Shown one piece after another: positions 7,488 through 15,310 of a DNA stretch of 18,101 nt. The notes below the pieces were generated by a model. That model did no database searches. It saw only the letters and a list, made by a program, of their open reading frames with translations, and had not been told where the DNA came from. The position numbers and the translations under genes are program-made. The stretch covers positions 1-18,101 of the forward strand of contig JAEEQI010000031.1 of the NCBI GenBank assembly GCA_016285215.1, written 5' to 3'. Every line of letters starts with the position of its first letter. Position 1 is the stretch's first letter. The stretch comes from Bacteroidales bacterium (lineage in GTDB: Bacteria; Bacteroidota; Bacteroidia; Bacteroidales; UBA932).

Positions 7488-9695
7488 ATGACTAATCTGT
7501 TTTACCTGGTGCCCGTTGCGGCACTTGTGGCACTGCTCTTTGCCTGGATCTTCTTCCGCCAGATGTTCAAGGAGAGTGAAGGGACTCCCACAATGAAAGA
7601 AATTGCCCAGTACGTGCGCGAAGGCGCCATGGCGTATTTGAGGCAACAGTATAAGGTGGTTATTATAGTTTTTATTGTGCTGGCCATCTTCTTTGCCATC
7701 CTGGCCTATGGCTTTGGTGTGCAGAATCCTTGGGTGCCGTTTGCCTTCCTCACCGGCGGCTTCTTCAGCGGTCTGGCTGGTTTCGTGGGCATGAAGACGG
7801 CTACCTATGCCAGTGCCCGTACGGCCAATGCCACTATGCGCAGCCTCAATGCCGGCCTTAAGATTGCCTTCCGCAGCGGCGCCGTGATGGGCCTCACTGT
7901 GGTGGGCCTGGGCCTTTTGGATATCTCCATCTGGTGGGTGGTTCTCAACGCTTTTGTTGAGGAAGCTACACCCGCTCAGACTCTGGTAGTGATTACCACC
8001 ACCATGCTCACCTTTGGCATGGGCGCTTCCACGCAGGCCCTGTTTGCCCGTGTGGGCGGCGGTATCTACACCAAGGCCGCCGACGTAGGGGCCGATATTG
8101 TTGGTAAAGTGGAGCAGGATATCCCCGAGGACGACCCTCGCAACCCCGCCACCATTGCCGACAACGTGGGCGACAACGTGGGTGACGTGGCCGGTATGGG
8201 AGCCGACCTCTATGAAAGCTACTGCGGTTCCATTCTGGCTACTATGGCCCTGGGAGCTTCGGCCTTCTTTACGCAGGGTATAGACATCCAGATGAAGGCC
8301 ATCCTGGCCCCTATGGTCATTGCCGCCATTGGCGTGGTGCTGTCCATCCTGGGCATCTTTGTGGTGCGTACCAAGGAAGGCGCCAATCTGAAGGACCTGC
8401 TGGGCTCCCTGAGCCGCGGCACCAATCTCTCGGCCGTGCTCATTGCCATCCTGTCCTTTGGCGTATTCTATCTGCTGGGCTTTGACGGTCAGAGCGGTCT
8501 TCCCAAGTGGTGGCAGCTAGCCCTGAGCGTGCTCAGCGGCCTGCTGGCCGGTGTAATCATTGGTAAGGTAACGGAGTTCTATACATCCCATTCCTACCGT
8601 CCCACCCGCAAGCTGGCTTCCAGCGCACAGACCGGTCCGGCCACCGTGGTCATCAACGGCGTGGGCCTGGGTATGCGCTCCACGGCCATTCCCGTGATTA
8701 CCATTGCCATAGCCATCCTGCTGGCCTACGGCTTTGCCACCAACTTCGTATACTCTACCGCCACCCTCAGCCTGGGCCTTTACGGCATCTCCATCGCTGC
8801 TGTGGGTATGCTCTCTACCCTGGGTATCACCCTGGCCACCGACGCCTACGGCCCCATTGCCGACAACGCCGGCGGCAATGCCCAGATGAGCGAGCTGGAT
8901 CCTTCCGTGCGCGAAAAGACGGACGTGCTGGATTCCCTGGGCAACACTACCGCCGCTACCGGCAAGGGCTTTGCCATTGGTTCGGCCGCCCTTACGGCCC
9001 TGGCCCTGCTGGCCTCCTACATTGAAGAGCTCAAGATTGGCTTCAGCCACATTGGAAAGACGGTTCTGGAAGTGGGAGACCGCACCGTGGATACCCTTTC
9101 GGCCTCCATTACCGATATCGTTGAGTATTACGACATTACCCTTATGAACCCTATGGTGCTGGTGGGCATTTTCATTGGCTCTATGATGGCCTTCCTGTTC
9201 TGTGGCCTCACTATGAACGCCGTGGGCCGTGCCGCCGCCAAGATGGTGGTGGAAGTCCGTCGCCAGTTCCGGGAGATGAAGGGCATCCTGGAAGGGACCC
9301 AGCGTCCGGATTATACCAGTTGCGTGCGCATCTCCACCAAGGCTGCCCAGCAGGAGATGATCTATCCCTCCATCCTGGCCATCGTGGTCCCGATGCTGGT
9401 GGGTGTGATCCTGGGTCCTGCGGGCGTGATTGGCCTGCTGGCCGGCGGTCTTGGCGCAGGCTTTGTGCTGGCCATCTTCCTGGCCAACTCCGGCGGAGCC
9501 TGGGATAATGCCAAGAAGTACGTGGAAGAGGGTAATTTCGGCGGAAAGAACTCCCCGGCCCACAAGGCCACCATCGTGGGAGACACCGTTGGCGACCCCT
9601 TCAAGGACACCTCCGGCCCTTCCCTCAACATCCTCATCAAGCTTATGAGTATGGTCTCCATAGTGATGGCCGGCCTCACCGTGATGCTGCACTAA
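7488..9695 (+). CDS. hppA: K+-dependent membrane pyrophosphatase (Na+ and/or H+ pump)
   Basis: A 735-residue integral membrane pyrophosphatase with about 16 helices, full length for the family. All substrate motifs are present: TKAADVGADIVGKVE then DIPEDDPRNP and NVGDNVGD (residues 195-233), DAYGPIADNAGG (452-463), NSGGAWDNAKKYVE (667-680), and KATIVGDTVGDPFKDTSGPS (693-712). The segment GNTTAATGKG (485-494) has Ala489 and Gly492 where K+-independent enzymes carry Lys and Thr, so activation by K+ is predicted. The semi-conserved glutamate sits in DLYESY (Glu243), the position found in Na+-pumping enzymes; K+-independent proton pumps have it one helix turn later. Bacteroides relatives pump Na+, or Na+ and H+ together. 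The enzyme hydrolyses cytoplasmic pyrophosphate and stores the energy as an ion gradient. It is the last gene of the run and is followed by a hairpin. Confidence 0.95.
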   Translation: MTNLFYLVPVAALVALLFAWIFFRQMFKESEGTPTMKEIAQYVREGAMAYLRQQYKVVIIVFIVLAIFFAILAYGFGVQNPWVPFAFLTGGFFSGLAGFVGMKTATYASARTANATMRSLNAGLKIAFRSGAVMGLTVVGLGLLDISIWWVVLNAFVEEATPAQTLVVITTTMLTFGMGASTQALFARVGGGIYTKAADVGADIVGKVEQDIPEDDPRNPATIADNVGDNVGDVAGMGADLYESYCGSILATMALGASAFFTQGIDIQMKAILAPMVIAAIGVVLSILGIFVVRTKEGANLKDLLGSLSRGTNLSAVLIAILSFGVFYLLGFDGQSGLPKWWQLALSVLSGLLAGVIIGKVTEFYTSHSYRPTRKLASSAQTGPATVVINGVGLGMRSTAIPVITIAIAILLAYGFATNFVYSTATLSLGLYGISIAAVGMLSTLGITLATDAYGPIADNAGGNAQMSELDPSVREKTDVLDSLGNTTAATGKGFAIGSAALTALALLASYIEELKIGFSHIGKTVLEVGDRTVDTLSASITDIVEYYDITLMNPMVLVGIFIGSMMAFLFCGLTMNAVGRAAAKMVVEVRRQFREMKGILEGTQRPDYTSCVRISTKAAQQEMIYPSILAIVVPMLVGVILGPAGVIGLLAGGLGAGFVLAIFLANSGGAWDNAKKYVEEGNFGGKNSPAHKATIVGDTVGDPFKDTSGPSLNILIKLMSMVSIVMAGLTVMLH

Positions 9696-9716
9696 GTCCG
9701 TGGATGTAAGTCCGTG
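9693..9716. repeat. Short direct repeat across the hppA stop
   Basis: The 10-mer TAAGTCCGTG occurs at 9693-9702 and again at 9707-9716, so the repeat starts with the hppA stop codon itself. It may be a small tandem duplication or slippage scar. No regulatory role can be assigned from sequence alone. Confidence 0.6.
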
Positions 9717-9734
9717 AGATATAACAGATTAAGC

Positions 9735-9769
9735 AATTGTCCCCTGGTCAAAAAAACCAGGGGACAATT
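9735..9769 (+). terminator. Long perfect hairpin after hppA, likely terminator or mRNA 3' stem
   Basis: A perfect 14-bp inverted repeat: left arm 9735-9748 (AATTGTCCCCTGGT), right arm 9756-9769, with a seven-base A-rich loop. It lies 40 bases after the pyrophosphatase stop, where the nine-gene run ends. The bases after the stem (ATGTTATGCG) form only a weak U tract, so it is not a textbook intrinsic terminator. The A/T base of the stem may partly substitute, or the stem may protect the 3' end of the mRNA. The gap from 9696 to 9856 holds this hairpin, the short repeat and the promoter element below, and no gene. Confidence 0.75.
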
Positions 9770-9842
9770 ATGTTATGCGCTAGTGATTAGACAGTTGTAC
9801 CCACAGGTATTTAGGTCGAGGAGGATATTGGAAGAAAATGAT

Positions 9843-9850
9843 TACCTTTG
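9843..9850 (+). promoter_or_regulatory. Bacteroidales -7 promoter element TACCTTTG
   Basis: The octamer TACCTTTG matches the Bacteroidota housekeeping -7 consensus TAnnTTTG exactly. No good TTTG/TTG box is seen about 19-21 bases upstream, so the -33 half is weak or absent. Transcription would start within a few bases of the ATG at 9857, implying a leaderless or nearly leaderless message for the acylation cassette. It lies after the hairpin, as expected for the start of a new transcription unit. Confidence 0.55.
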
Positions 9851-9856
9851 TAAGTT

Positions 9857-11287
9857 ATGAGTACAAAGCAGGTTCTCATATTCTTCCTGGGCATTTTTGC
9901 GGCGTTGGGCGTGCTGTGGCTGGTTTTTCCGGCCGATGGCATAGCCGCCGGTCCGCTCACCCTCCGCTATGCTTCTTACCGGCGCTCGCTGGCCGATGCC
10001 AAACTGGCCAAGGTGAACGTGGACTCGGTGCTGCGCGGTGTGGACGCCCGCTTCCGGATGGAAGATGATACCCTGCACTACTATCGTACCTTCTTCTACG
10101 AGAACCCGGACCGCATCTACCTGCCGGAAGACGATTTCCGTTTCTTTGACCCGCTGTTCCGCCAGCTGGAGCAGGCGCAGGAACACGAGAAAACCGTCCG
10201 CATCCTGCATTACGGAGACTCTCAGATAGAGATGGACCGTATCAGCCAGGACCTCCGGGACGGCCTCCAGGAGCGTTTTGGCGGTTTGGGTACGGGCTTC
10301 TTCCCGGCCCTTAGCAATGTCCCTTCGGCCTCTGTTTCCAAGAGTGCCAGCGGCTCTTTTGTCCAGTACACTATGTACGGCGACTCCACCACGGTGCGGG
10401 CCGGACACAACCGCTACGGCCTGCTGGCCCAGGTGGTCCAGCTCAGCGGCGGCGGCACGGTGAGCCTTCGCGCTTCCAAGAGCAAGTACGCCAAGGAAAA
10501 GACCAAGGAATTCACCACCGTGGGCGTGCTGTACGGCCGCGCCAGCCAGGGCTTTGAGCTCAAGGTAGTGGCCGATACCCTCACCCCTCAGGTAGTAACG
10601 GAAACCGGAGAGAACGGCCTGGTGTACCAGACCTGGCACTTCGCCCGTCCCGTCCAGAAAGCCTCCGTCCAGATAAAGGGAAGTGCCGAAATCTACGGCA
10701 TCAGCACCGACGGAGACGGCGGAGCGGCCGTGGACAACGTCCCCCTCCGCGGCTGCTCGGGAACCATCTTCACCCGCATCTCCAAGCCGCTGATGCAGGA
10801 AAGCCTGGCTATGACGGACACCCGTCTCATTATCCTGCAGTTTGGCGGCAACTATATGCCGGTTACCCGCAATACCCGGATTATTGAACAGTACCAGGAG
10901 CAGATAGCAGACCAGATCCAATACTTCCACGAGGTAGCCCCACAGGCCAAAATCCTGTTCATAGGCCCCTCCGATATGGGCAAGAGCGTGAACGGCCGCG
11001 TGGTAACCTGGCCCCGCCTGCCGGAGCTGGTGGATTCCCTCAAGGCCACGGCGCTCCGCAACGACGCCGCCTACTGGGACCTCTACCGGATGATGGGCGG
11101 AGAAAACTCTATGGTACAGTGGGTCGGTCACAATCCGCCGCTGGCCGGTCCGGACTACATTCACTTTACCCCTCTGGGGGCCCAGAAAGTGGGTGAGACC
11201 CTATCCAAGTCCCTGTTAACCTATTATGATTTTTACCAGCTCCGGAAGACCTATCCCCGGGAGCGACAGATGATGATGGAGAAATGA
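9857..11287 (+). CDS. Membrane-anchored SGNH/GDSL-fold protein (O-acetylation cassette, first)
   Basis: A 476-residue protein with one N-terminal hydrophobic helix (residues 5-24) that acts as an anchor or uncleaved signal, and an extracytoplasmic remainder. SGNH blocks are visible: block I HYGDSQIEMDR (Ser122), a glycine block at GCSG (299-302), block III LQFGGNYM (Asn332), and block V GPDYIHFTPLG (Asp433, His436). Between blocks I and II is a long insert (about 150-295) with beta-rich sequence, perhaps a glycan-binding module as in AlgX/PatB-like proteins. Next to an MBOAT gene, such proteins usually transfer acetyl groups delivered through the membrane onto a polysaccharide or peptidoglycan, or remove them. 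Direction and acceptor cannot be read from sequence. It overlaps the next gene by 4 bases (ATGA at 11284-11287). Confidence 0.8.
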   Translation: MSTKQVLIFFLGIFAALGVLWLVFPADGIAAGPLTLRYASYRRSLADAKLAKVNVDSVLRGVDARFRMEDDTLHYYRTFFYENPDRIYLPEDDFRFFDPLFRQLEQAQEHEKTVRILHYGDSQIEMDRISQDLRDGLQERFGGLGTGFFPALSNVPSASVSKSASGSFVQYTMYGDSTTVRAGHNRYGLLAQVVQLSGGGTVSLRASKSKYAKEKTKEFTTVGVLYGRASQGFELKVVADTLTPQVVTETGENGLVYQTWHFARPVQKASVQIKGSAEIYGISTDGDGGAAVDNVPLRGCSGTIFTRISKPLMQESLAMTDTRLIILQFGGNYMPVTRNTRIIEQYQEQIADQIQYFHEVAPQAKILFIGPSDMGKSVNGRVVTWPRLPELVDSLKATALRNDAAYWDLYRMMGGENSMVQWVGHNPPLAGPDYIHFTPLGAQKVGETLSKSLLTYYDFYQLRKTYPRERQMMMEK

Positions 11288-12477
11288 TGAGAAAGCGTTT
11301 GATTTTGTGTGTGTTGCTGTTGGGAACGCTGCTGCCTGCCGGGGCCCGCAAGCTGCCGTTTATGCGCCCGGACAAGAGTCGGATCCAGTATCCGGCCGGG
11401 TCGTCGCCGGACTATGCCCTCTTTCTGAGGAAGCTGGATACCTTGCTCCTTACCGGAGATACGGATGTGAAGGTGCTGCATATGGGCGGCTCCCACGTGC
11501 AGGGCGGCACAATGACCGACCGCCTTCGCAAGCATTTTCTCTCTTTAAGATACGGAATGGACGGCGGCCGCGGCCTGGTTTTCCCCTTCTCGGCAGCCGG
11601 CACCAACACCCCTGCCAGCTATATCTCTTCCTGGCAGGGCTCGTGGGAGAGCGTAACCTGCCTCAAGCCCCGGGATAAGGACCTGGGCGTGAGCGGTATG
11701 GCCGTGACGGCGCGCGACACTTCGGCCCGTATTGTCATTGACCTGGTTCTCAAAGAGACGCAGCTGTTGCAGCAGCACTACGCCTTCAACAAGGTGGACG
11801 TGCTGGGAGAAGGCTCGCTGGAGCCCGTCCTCATCCTGCACGGCAAAGACACCGTAAGGGGCGTGCACGGAAGCCAGCTCAGCCATTTTGACCTTCCGTA
11901 CTATACCGACTGGCTGCAGGTGGCCTTCAAGGGCAAGGGGACCTATACCCTCCGCGGCCTGTATCTGGACCGTCCCACGCGGGGCTTCACCATGAGCGAA
12001 GCCGGCGTCAACGGCGCCTCCACCCATTCCTGGCTGCAGTGCAGCCTGCTGGCCGAAGACCTTCGCCGCGTGCGTCCCGACCTGGTCATCTTCTCCATTG
12101 GCATCAACGACATCCAGGGGGCCGATTTTGACGACACCCGCTTCAAAGCCAACTACCGCGCCCTCATCCACGAGATAAGGAAAGTGAACCCCCACTGCGC
12201 CTTCCTGTTCACCGGCATCAACGACAGCTGGCGCCGTGGAAGGGGAGAGAACGAGCACACCGCCGAGGCCGAAAAAGCCTTCCGCGACCTGGCCGCAGAG
12301 TACAAGGCCGTGTTCTGGGACTGGTACGAGGTGATGGGCGGCTACGGCTCTATGGCCAAGTGGCAGGACGCCGGTCTGGCCCAGGCCGACAAAGTGCACT
12401 TTACCCCGCAGGGCTATAAGGAAGTGGCCGACCTCCTGTTTGAAGCCATCCTCGCCGACTACTATACCAGGAAATGA
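11284..12477 (+). CDS. Exported SGNH/GDSL-fold protein (O-acetylation cassette, second)
   Basis: A 397-residue protein with a signal peptide (hydrophobic residues 6-19, likely cleaved after PAGA at 21) and a periplasmic SGNH hydrolase fold. Block I is HMGGSHVQGG (Ser70), where the usual GDS is GGS. Block II is GVNGASTHSW, block III IFSIGINDIQ (Asn275) and block V ADKVHFTPQG (Asp369, His372), so Ser, Gly, Asn and His are all present. Residues about 140-235 form an inserted beta-rich segment. It shares layout and the HFTPxG ending with the preceding protein but is clearly divergent, so the pair may be an old duplication with split roles (for example transferase and esterase). Start and stop overlap the neighbours by 4 bases each, so the three products are probably translationally coupled. 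A second ATG at 11287 is possible and changes only one residue. Confidence 0.8.
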   Translation: MMRKRLILCVLLLGTLLPAGARKLPFMRPDKSRIQYPAGSSPDYALFLRKLDTLLLTGDTDVKVLHMGGSHVQGGTMTDRLRKHFLSLRYGMDGGRGLVFPFSAAGTNTPASYISSWQGSWESVTCLKPRDKDLGVSGMAVTARDTSARIVIDLVLKETQLLQQHYAFNKVDVLGEGSLEPVLILHGKDTVRGVHGSQLSHFDLPYYTDWLQVAFKGKGTYTLRGLYLDRPTRGFTMSEAGVNGASTHSWLQCSLLAEDLRRVRPDLVIFSIGINDIQGADFDDTRFKANYRALIHEIRKVNPHCAFLFTGINDSWRRGRGENEHTAEAEKAFRDLAAEYKAVFWDWYEVMGGYGSMAKWQDAGLAQADKVHFTPQGYKEVADLLFEAILADYYTRK

Positions 12478-14390
12478 CCTTCTGGGACCTCATATGGGAC
12501 TTTATCAAGAACCTGTTCTCCTTTGATCAGGCGCACCCGCTGCTGTTTACCCAGTTCTATTTCTGGGCGTTTTTCGCCCTGGTGTTTGCGCTCTTTTCGC
12601 AGGTCCATTCCAAGCCCCTGCTGCGCAACGCCTACCTGTTTGCCGTTTCCCTGTTCTTCTATTACAAGACCAGCGGCGTCTTCCTGGCCCTGCTGCTCTT
12701 TGTCATAGTCTATAACTTCCTGGCCGCCAAGTGGCTGTACAGGCTCAAGGGAGAAAAGGGCCGAAGCATCCTAACCGCCGTAAGCGTAACGGTGGACCTG
12801 GGCATCCTGGCCTATTTCAAGTATGCGTATTTCATCACGGACTTCGTAAACAAGCTCTTCGGGCTGTCCATCGAGGTTCACGACGTCCTGGGAGAATGGC
12901 TCAACGTGCTCACGGGGGCCGAGGTCTTCCGCGTAGACGCCATCATCCTGCCGGTGGGTATCTCCTTCTTTACCTTCCAGGCGGTGAGCTATATTGTGGA
13001 CGTCAAGCGCCGCAAGATTGAGCCGGTGCAGAACTTCCTGGACTTTGGCTTTTACCTGAGCTTCTTCCCGCAACTGGTGGCGGGTCCCATCGTGCGTGCT
13101 TCGGAGTTCATTGCCCAGCTGCACAAGCCCTACAACCTGAGCCGCCGCTGGTTTGGCATTGCCATATTCTGGATTATGAACGGTCTTATGAAGAAGCTCA
13201 TCCTGGCCGACTATCTGGCCGTGAACTTCTGCGACCGCGTGTTCGAGAATCCGCTTATGTACAGCGGGTTCGAGAATCTTTCGGCCCTGTTCTGCTATTC
13301 GCTGCAGGTGTATGCCGACTTCTCGGGCTATACGGACATTGCCACCGGCGTGGCTATGCTTATGGGCTTCTACCTGCCCAAGAACTTCAATTCTCCGTAT
13401 AAGGCCGAAAATACCCAGCAGTTCTGGCGCCGCTGGCATATGACGCTGAGCCGCTGGCTCCGGGATTACCTCTACATCCCCCTGGGCGGCAACCGCAACG
13501 CCACGGCGGGTACCTATATCATTATAGCCGCCATAGCCGTCATAGGTTCCTTCCTCAGCGGCAGCTGGTGGGTGGCGGTGGCCGTGCTGGCCCTGGCGGG
13601 CGGCATTGGCTACTGGGCCTGGAAGAGACCGGCCGACCGCAAGCTCATCACCACCAACATCAACTCTATGAACACGATGTTGCTGGGCGGCCTCTGGCAC
13701 GGAGCCAGCTGGAATTTTATGATCTGGGGCGGTCTCAACGGCCTGGGTATGGTCATCTACAAGATCTGGACGGCCCGCAATATGTACGGCAAGATACTCA
13801 TCATCAGCATCGTCACGCTGGTTTGCCAGATCCTGGCCCGCATCACGCACTATCCGGTTTGGAATATGTTCTTTATGTGGTCCGTGATCATCTTCTTTGG
13901 AACGGCCGTCAAGGGTCTGTATGCCCTTATCCGCAAGAAGTTCCCCCGCGAGCCCCAGTACGACCCTCTGACCTTGCTGGTGGTTCCGGAGAAAGAGCAT
14001 TTCCAGTGGCTTTCCCGCAGCTGGGACATCTTCCAGACCTTTGTGTTCATTACCTTTACCCGTCTGTTCTTCCGCAGCGGCTCCAACCTGGATCCGGCCC
14101 TGGCCAACGAGCAGGCCTGGAACACGGCCAAGAATATGGTCAACCAGATTGGCGGCGCCTGGGATCTGTCCCTGGTGCCCAGAATGGCCTTTGAGCACCG
14201 TACCGTGCTCATCATCTTTGTACTGGGAATGGTGATTCACTGGCTCCCGGAGCGCTTCAAGCGCCGCTACCGGGTGGCCTTCTCGCGGCTGCCGCTGGGC
14301 TGGATGGCGGCCGTGGTGGTGTTCCTCATCTTCTTCATCTACCAGTTCATCACCGCCGACCTCCAGAGCTTCATCTACTTCCAGTTCTAG
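12474..14390 (+). CDS. MBOAT-family O-acyltransferase (AlgI/DltB type)
   Basis: A 638-residue polytopic protein of the membrane-bound O-acyltransferase family. Hallmarks include LPVGISFFTFQAVSYIVDV (159-177), FFPQLVAGPIVR, YADFSGYTDIA, the conserved FWRRWHMTLSRWLRDYLYIP stretch with His322, the GGNR loop, and LLGGLWHGASWNFMIWG with the catalytic His409. Family members carry an acyl group, usually acetyl, from the cytoplasm across the membrane for transfer to alginate, teichoic acid, peptidoglycan or other glycans. The two SGNH proteins encoded just upstream are the expected periplasmic partners. Between GGNR (341) and NTMLLGG (400) lies an extra stretch of nearly 60 residues with one or two hydrophobic segments, which classical AlgI lacks. 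The gene overlaps its upstream partner by 4 bases and its stop overlaps the stop of the converging metF gene. Confidence 0.92.
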   Translation: MTFWDLIWDFIKNLFSFDQAHPLLFTQFYFWAFFALVFALFSQVHSKPLLRNAYLFAVSLFFYYKTSGVFLALLLFVIVYNFLAAKWLYRLKGEKGRSILTAVSVTVDLGILAYFKYAYFITDFVNKLFGLSIEVHDVLGEWLNVLTGAEVFRVDAIILPVGISFFTFQAVSYIVDVKRRKIEPVQNFLDFGFYLSFFPQLVAGPIVRASEFIAQLHKPYNLSRRWFGIAIFWIMNGLMKKLILADYLAVNFCDRVFENPLMYSGFENLSALFCYSLQVYADFSGYTDIATGVAMLMGFYLPKNFNSPYKAENTQQFWRRWHMTLSRWLRDYLYIPLGGNRNATAGTYIIIAAIAVIGSFLSGSWWVAVAVLALAGGIGYWAWKRPADRKLITTNINSMNTMLLGGLWHGASWNFMIWGGLNGLGMVIYKIWTARNMYGKILIISIVTLVCQILARITHYPVWNMFFMWSVIIFFGTAVKGLYALIRKKFPREPQYDPLTLLVVPEKEHFQWLSRSWDIFQTFVFITFTRLFFRSGSNLDPALANEQAWNTAKNMVNQIGGAWDLSLVPRMAFEHRTVLIIFVLGMVIHWLPERFKRRYRVAFSRLPLGWMAAVVVFLIFFIYQFITADLQSFIYFQF

Positions 14391-15306
14391 AAGCAGGCTT
14401 TCAGGACTTCCACAATGTTGCGGGGTTTACCCATGGTGTAGAAGTGTACGGCGGGAACTCCGTGTTCCAGCAGGTCCTTGCACTGCTGGATGCACCAGGC
14501 CGTGCCCAGTTCGTAGACCTCTTCCTGGGATGTGGCGCTGCGGATGATACGGGTCAGGTCGGTGGGCAGGTCAATGGAAAAGCTGCCCGGGAGCAGCTCC
14601 AGCTGTTTTTTGCTGGAAAGCGGCTTGAGGCCCGGAATAATGGGCACCGTGATTCCGGCGGCGCGGCAGGCGTCTACAAAACGGTAGAATACGGCATTGT
14701 CAAAAAACATCTGCGTAATGATATAGTTGGCCCCGGCCTCTACCTTGGCCTTGAGGTGGGCCAGGTCTTCGGCGGGGTTGGCCGCCTCAAAATGCTTTTC
14801 CGGATAGCCGCCTACGCCCACGCAGAAAGAGGCCCCCAGGCTTCCTTCAAAGCGGCGGATGGCCCCCACCAGCTCGTTGGCGTGGCTGAAGCCGCCCGGC
14901 GCCGGGGTAAAACGCTTTTCTCCTTTCAAGGAGTCACCCCTCAGGGCCAGCACATTCTCAATGCCCAGGAAGTGATAGTTGTACAGCTGGCTGTAAATCT
15001 CCTCTTCCGTGATGCCGGCACAGATGATGTGCGGAACCATCTCTACCGGATAGGCCGACATCACCGCTGCACAGACGGCCACCGGGTCCAGGCGGCTGCG
15101 TACCAGATGGCGGGTAAAACTGCCGTCGGGACCTTCCCGGTATTCATACTCGTCGCGGTGGCAGGTTACGTTGATGTAACGCGGCGCAAACTCCATGAAC
15201 TGGCCCACGGTAGCCAGCAGCTCGTCTTTGCGGATGCCGTTGAGCGGCGGCACAATCTCCAGCGAGGGGAAGGGCCTGGAAGCCCCGTTGAGCATGTCTA
15301 CAATCT

Positions 15307-15310
<4 letters not shown>
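14387..15310 (-). CDS. metF: 5,10-methylenetetrahydrofolate reductase
   Basis: A 307-residue TIM-barrel flavoprotein of normal MetF length. It reduces 5,10-methylene-THF to 5-methyl-THF, the methyl donor for methionine synthase. Visible motifs are FPSLEIVPP near the start (Glu18, matching the catalytic glutamate of the family), NVLALRGDS with the flavin-contacting aspartate, HANELV, YIITQMFFDNAVFYRFVD, VPIIPGLKPL and the C-terminal GVPAVHFYTMG. The start ATG at 15308-15310 overlaps the metH stop (ATGA), so the two genes are coupled and metF is probably translated by ribosomes finishing metH. A longer reading frame upstream to 15787 exists, but it lies out of frame over metH and adds no family sequence. 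The stop shares CTAG with the converging MBOAT gene, leaving no room for a separate terminator. Confidence 0.96.

Noticed and set aside
8517..9692. 391-codon - strand open frame opposite hppA
   Set aside because: Shadow of conserved pyrophosphatase codons with His/Gly-rich nonsense composition.
9838..10068. Small gene starting at 9838 with an SD-like GAGGAGGA upstream
   Set aside because: The 76-residue product is out of frame with the SGNH gene, has Arg/Gly-rich shadow composition and no family likeness.
9842..11164. 440-codon - strand open frame opposite the first SGNH gene
   Set aside because: No motif or signal sequence; the opposite strand carries the SGNH blocks and a promoter element.
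12771..14240. 489-codon - strand open frame opposite the MBOAT gene
   Set aside because: His/Gln/Gly-rich shadow of GC-biased codons; the + strand has all MBOAT motifs.
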